A DNA stretch of 7,585 bases from Cyanobacteriota bacterium (GTDB taxonomy: Bacteria > Cyanobacteriota > Cyanobacteriia > Leptolyngbyales > Leptolyngbyaceae): NCBI GenBank assembly GCA_027482985.1, contig JAIXVO010000122.1, positions 1-7,585 on the forward strand, in the 5' to 3' direction. A model generated the notes under the pieces. The model had not been told where the DNA came from, ran no database searches, and worked only from the letters and a program-made list of their open reading frames with translations. Both the position numbers and the translations under genes were made by a program. Each line of letters opens with the position of its first letter. Within the stretch, counting starts at the first letter, position 1. Positions 5,580 through 7,585 of this stretch are shown here, piece by piece.

Positions 5580-7379
5580 CTAAAGCGTCGCTTGCAGTTG
5601 GTCGAGTAAGCCTTCGACGTATTTCAAGGCGGCGGCGATCGTGGCGGGATTTTCCAGATCGACATCCACGTAGTCTCGGAGGGCTTGCACCTGATCCTGA
5701 CTGCCACCTGCTGAGAGCAGTTCGAGATAGCCAGGAATGAAGTCTTTCCCCACTTCGAGATACTTTTGATAACAAGCCAGACTCACAATATTAGAAGCCG
5801 TGTACTGATAGCAGTAGTAAGGTTTGAAATAAATGTGACCAATTCTCGCCCAATCAAAATCATGTTCTGGCAAGACTTCAACGGCATCGCTACACAAGTT
5901 TTCGTACAACGATCGCCACTGCTGATTCACAAACGCCGCATCAAAACTGCCAGCCTGGGCGCGATCGTGGATCGCCAACTCCAGCCGACTGATCGTGCTT
6001 TGGCGGAACAGCAGATTGAGTTGATCTTCTAATTGCCGCGTGATCAGTGATTTTTTCAAGGCGGGATTGTCGCCGGCTTGCTTGAGCAAGTAATCCAGCA
6101 GCAATAGTTCGTTGAACGTGGAAGCAATTTCCGCCAGGATCATCGGCGGGTTGCTGTTGAAATAACTCTGGCGATCGCCAATCCAGGCGAAATGTAAGCC
6201 ATGCCCCATCTCATGGGCCAGGGTAAACAGTGAGTTGTAATCTTCGGTGTAGGACAGCAACAGATAACTGTGTTTGCCGTGGGCATACCAGCAAAAAGCC
6301 CCGCCCCGCTTGCCGGGTCGCACTTTGGCATCGACCCAGCGGTTGAGGAAAAATTCTTCAGCCCGACGAGCGTAGTTCACATCAAATTCCGCGATCGCCG
6401 CCAGCAGGGTTTCCACCCCAGCGGCATAAGGCAATGGCTCCACAGGTTCACTCGCCCAAGGTGCATACACATCGCAAGTCCGAATTTTTTGCCCTAATGC
6501 CTGTCCCTTCAAGGTGTAATACCGCTGCCACAGGTCGAACCGCGCCTCAGTGCCATCCATAATGGCTCGAAACACGGGTTCCGAAACTTCATCCGCCAGC
6601 AATTGCTTGTGCAGGGTGGAGTCATAGCCGCGCAGCTGATTTTCTAGCTTGTGATCCTGGGCGATCGTGCTGAGAATGTAGCCATAAAGGGAGTTATGCT
6701 GCTGCATCACCTGCCGAACTGAGGCGTAGGCATTGAAGCGCACGGTGGCATCAGGATGAAAGAGCAACGCCCCCAATTCGGCTTCGGTGCTGGCAGTCTT
6801 GCCATCGGGTGTAGTCACTGGAGGATATTCCTGTTCCCCCAGATGCACCGATCGCAGGTTAATAAACGCCTGCCGTCCGGTCAAACTGTCCTGATTACGG
6901 GTTTGTTCTACGGCTTCAGAGAGCGTGTGAGCACGGAATTTCGCAATATTAGCGAAGTAATGGCGGTAAGTTTGCAGGGCGGGTGCCGCGATTAGCGCCG
7001 CGAATTGGGCATCGTCCAGTGCTTTCAGTTCCAGGTCAAAAAATAGCAGTTGGTTCTCAATCCCGGTAATCGCCTCCAGCAGTTTGTCTTGCATCTGCTT
7101 GGCGGTGGTATTCCGGGTATCGGCAGCAAAGGTTAGAGCTGGAAAGGCATAGAGATAGCCGGAGGTCTGATAAATCACTTCCAGGGTTTGCAGGCAAGTG
7201 GCGACCTGCTCCGGGGACAGATCTTCGACCTGCCCGCGATACTGTTCCCGGAAGCGGGCGGCTTGTTGTTGGAGGGTTTCCAGGTCGGTGTTGAGGGTGG
7301 GATCGTCGAAACTTTGATACAGATCCCCTAAGTTCCATTCCTGGGTGGGATCGAGTTGGGAGATGGCAAACTGAACCAA
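5580..7379 (-). CDS. pepF: M3-family (PepF/M3B) oligoendopeptidase
   Basis: This is a cytosolic zinc metallopeptidase that cleaves short peptides and is expected to act in peptide turnover. Seen here (599 aa from the TTG at 7379): an all-helical N-terminal half as in the PepF/M3 family; the catalytic zinc motif HEMGH at H389-E390-H393; the third zinc ligand at E417 in the segment EIASTFNE (417-424); and the aromatic substrate-site cluster YFKPYYCYQY around P520-Y526. There is no signal peptide. Length is typical. The start is decided by AGGAG seven bases before TTG. A longer reading from a TTG at 7400 would place this ribosome-binding site inside the gene and has no site of its own. The gene lies upstream of the aminotransferase gene in the same orientation. 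The symbol is by family; physiological substrates are unknown and this may be a PepF-related clade rather than PepF proper. Confidence 0.93.
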   Translation of the reverse strand: MVQFAISQLDPTQEWNLGDLYQSFDDPTLNTDLETLQQQAARFREQYRGQVEDLSPEQVATCLQTLEVIYQTSGYLYAFPALTFAADTRNTTAKQMQDKLLEAITGIENQLLFFDLELKALDDAQFAALIAAPALQTYRHYFANIAKFRAHTLSEAVEQTRNQDSLTGRQAFINLRSVHLGEQEYPPVTTPDGKTASTEAELGALLFHPDATVRFNAYASVRQVMQQHNSLYGYILSTIAQDHKLENQLRGYDSTLHKQLLADEVSEPVFRAIMDGTEARFDLWQRYYTLKGQALGQKIRTCDVYAPWASEPVEPLPYAAGVETLLAAIAEFDVNYARRAEEFFLNRWVDAKVRPGKRGGAFCWYAHGKHSYLLLSYTEDYNSLFTLAHEMGHGLHFAWIGDRQSYFNSNPPMILAEIASTFNELLLLDYLLKQAGDNPALKKSLITRQLEDQLNLLFRQSTISRLELAIHDRAQAGSFDAAFVNQQWRSLYENLCSDAVEVLPEHDFDWARIGHIYFKPYYCYQYTASNIVSLACYQKYLEVGKDFIPGYLELLSAGGSQDQVQALRDYVDVDLENPATIAAALKYVEGLLDQLQATL

Positions 7380-7386
7380 AATCGGA

Positions 7387-7391
7387 CTCCT
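7387..7391 (-). promoter_or_regulatory. ribosome-binding site AGGAG that fixes a TTG start
   Basis: On the minus strand AGGAG (7391-7387) is followed by 7 bases and then TTG (7379-7377), which leads into VQFAISQLDPTQEW. It is the only textbook Shine-Dalgarno at any start in the window. It supports a non-ATG start for the peptidase. Confidence 0.7.
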
Positions 7392-7535
7392 AAAGCGCAA
7401 TAAGGTTGAATGAGTTGAATGAATGGCTCAAAATGGCACAGGCAAGTTACAACGACATTAGCCTCTGTATCTTTTATCTTAAACAAAATCATTCCGTCTT
7501 CGTTTAACCCTGTTCTTTCTTAAGATTGCGCCCCC
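7392..7535. other. divergent intergenic region upstream of the peptidase gene
   Basis: This AT-richer stretch holds the peptidase leader. On the minus strand TAAGAT (7481-7476) is a possible -10, but no convincing -35 lies 16-18 bp upstream; TTAAAC is 20 bp away. The implied leader would be about 90 bases. On the plus strand TAAGAT at 7521-7526 lies too close to the ATG at 7536 for a normal leader. Promoter calls here are therefore weak. Confidence 0.3.
7405..7422. repeat. tandem 9-bp duplication GTTGAATGA
   Basis: GTTGAATGA occurs twice without a gap at 7405-7413 and 7414-7422, followed by ATGG. It lies in the presumed untranslated leader of the peptidase gene, 14 bp upstream of its ribosome-binding site. 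It looks like slippage, and no function is evident. Confidence 0.6.
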
Positions 7536-7585
7536 ATGACTCCTCCTCCTCCCCCAACTCCCTTCTCCCAGCCCAAAGTCCGCAG
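7536..7585 (+). CDS. possible 5' end of a divergent proline-rich protein (partial)
   Basis: An ATG at 7536 opens a frame that stays open to the window edge and reads MTPPPPPTPFSQPKVR. Proline-rich starts of this kind are common in cyanobacterial proteins, and a divergent gene would fit the intergenic space. However, only 16 codons are visible, there is no Shine-Dalgarno, and a C/T-rich low-complexity tract would give the same appearance. Product unknown. Confidence 0.3.
   Translation, partial: MTPPPPPTPFSQPKVR

Larger units (their letters stand above)
153..6398. repeat. HIP1 palindromes (GCGATCGC), 14 dispersed copies
   Basis: Perfect copies start at 153, 504, 624, 1068, 1574, 1685, 1809, 2428, 4249, 4507, 4803, 4827, 6171 and 6391. 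HIP1 is the highly iterated palindrome of many cyanobacterial genomes and is the best taxonomic marker here. All copies lie inside coding sequence: seven in recN, two at the ends of the kinase gene, three in the aminotransferase gene and two in the peptidase gene. The copy at 4249 is part of a 14-bp palindrome (4246-4259). Confidence 0.95.

Noticed and set aside
1..7585. Mobile element, CRISPR array, tRNA or rRNA, defence or biosynthetic cluster
   Set aside because: No transposase motifs, terminal inverted repeats, regularly spaced repeats or tRNA-like cloverleaf were seen. The genes are intact housekeeping types with uniform base use.

Overview
This window looks like chromosomal DNA of a cyanobacterium, probably a moderately GC-rich filamentous or Leptolyngbya-like lineage. 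The lineage is inference. The strongest evidence is 14 perfect copies of the cyanobacterial palindrome HIP1 (GCGATCGC) in 7.6 kb, where roughly 0.1 would be expected by chance. The protein types fit as well: a cyanobacterial-style ABC1 kinase, and a class V aminotransferase of the alanine/serine-glyoxylate group.

Layout. Bases 1-61 are a short downstream flank. recN (DNA double-strand break repair ATPase) runs leftward from 2059 to 62. A 275-bp divergent region (2060-2334) carries a promoter candidate for each flanking gene, a pair of direct repeats 22 bp apart and a dyad. An ABC1/AarF/UbiB-family kinase gene runs rightward from 2335 to 4353. It converges on a leftward class V aminotransferase gene (5501-4359), with only 5 bp between the stop codons. 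A hairpin that could end the kinase transcript lies inside the aminotransferase coding sequence. Upstream of the aminotransferase, in the same orientation and 78 bp away, is an M3-family (PepF-type) oligoendopeptidase gene (7379-5580). Its start is set by a clear AGGAG ribosome-binding site in front of a TTG codon. At the right edge, a proline-rich reading frame opening at 7536 may be the first codons of a divergent gene, but only 50 bases are visible.

How the genes work together. They look like independent housekeeping functions: recombinational repair, quinone/prenyl-lipid-related kinase, glyoxylate (photorespiratory) amino transfer and peptide turnover. The peptidase and aminotransferase could share a transcript. 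I see no RNA gene, insertion sequence, CRISPR array, phage gene or defence module, and I did not find a new biological system. The points worth a second look are the 63-residue low-complexity insert and the basic tail of RecN, the repeat and dyad architecture of the divergent promoter region, the coding-embedded hairpin at the convergent junction, and the inverted repeat between the peptidase and aminotransferase genes.
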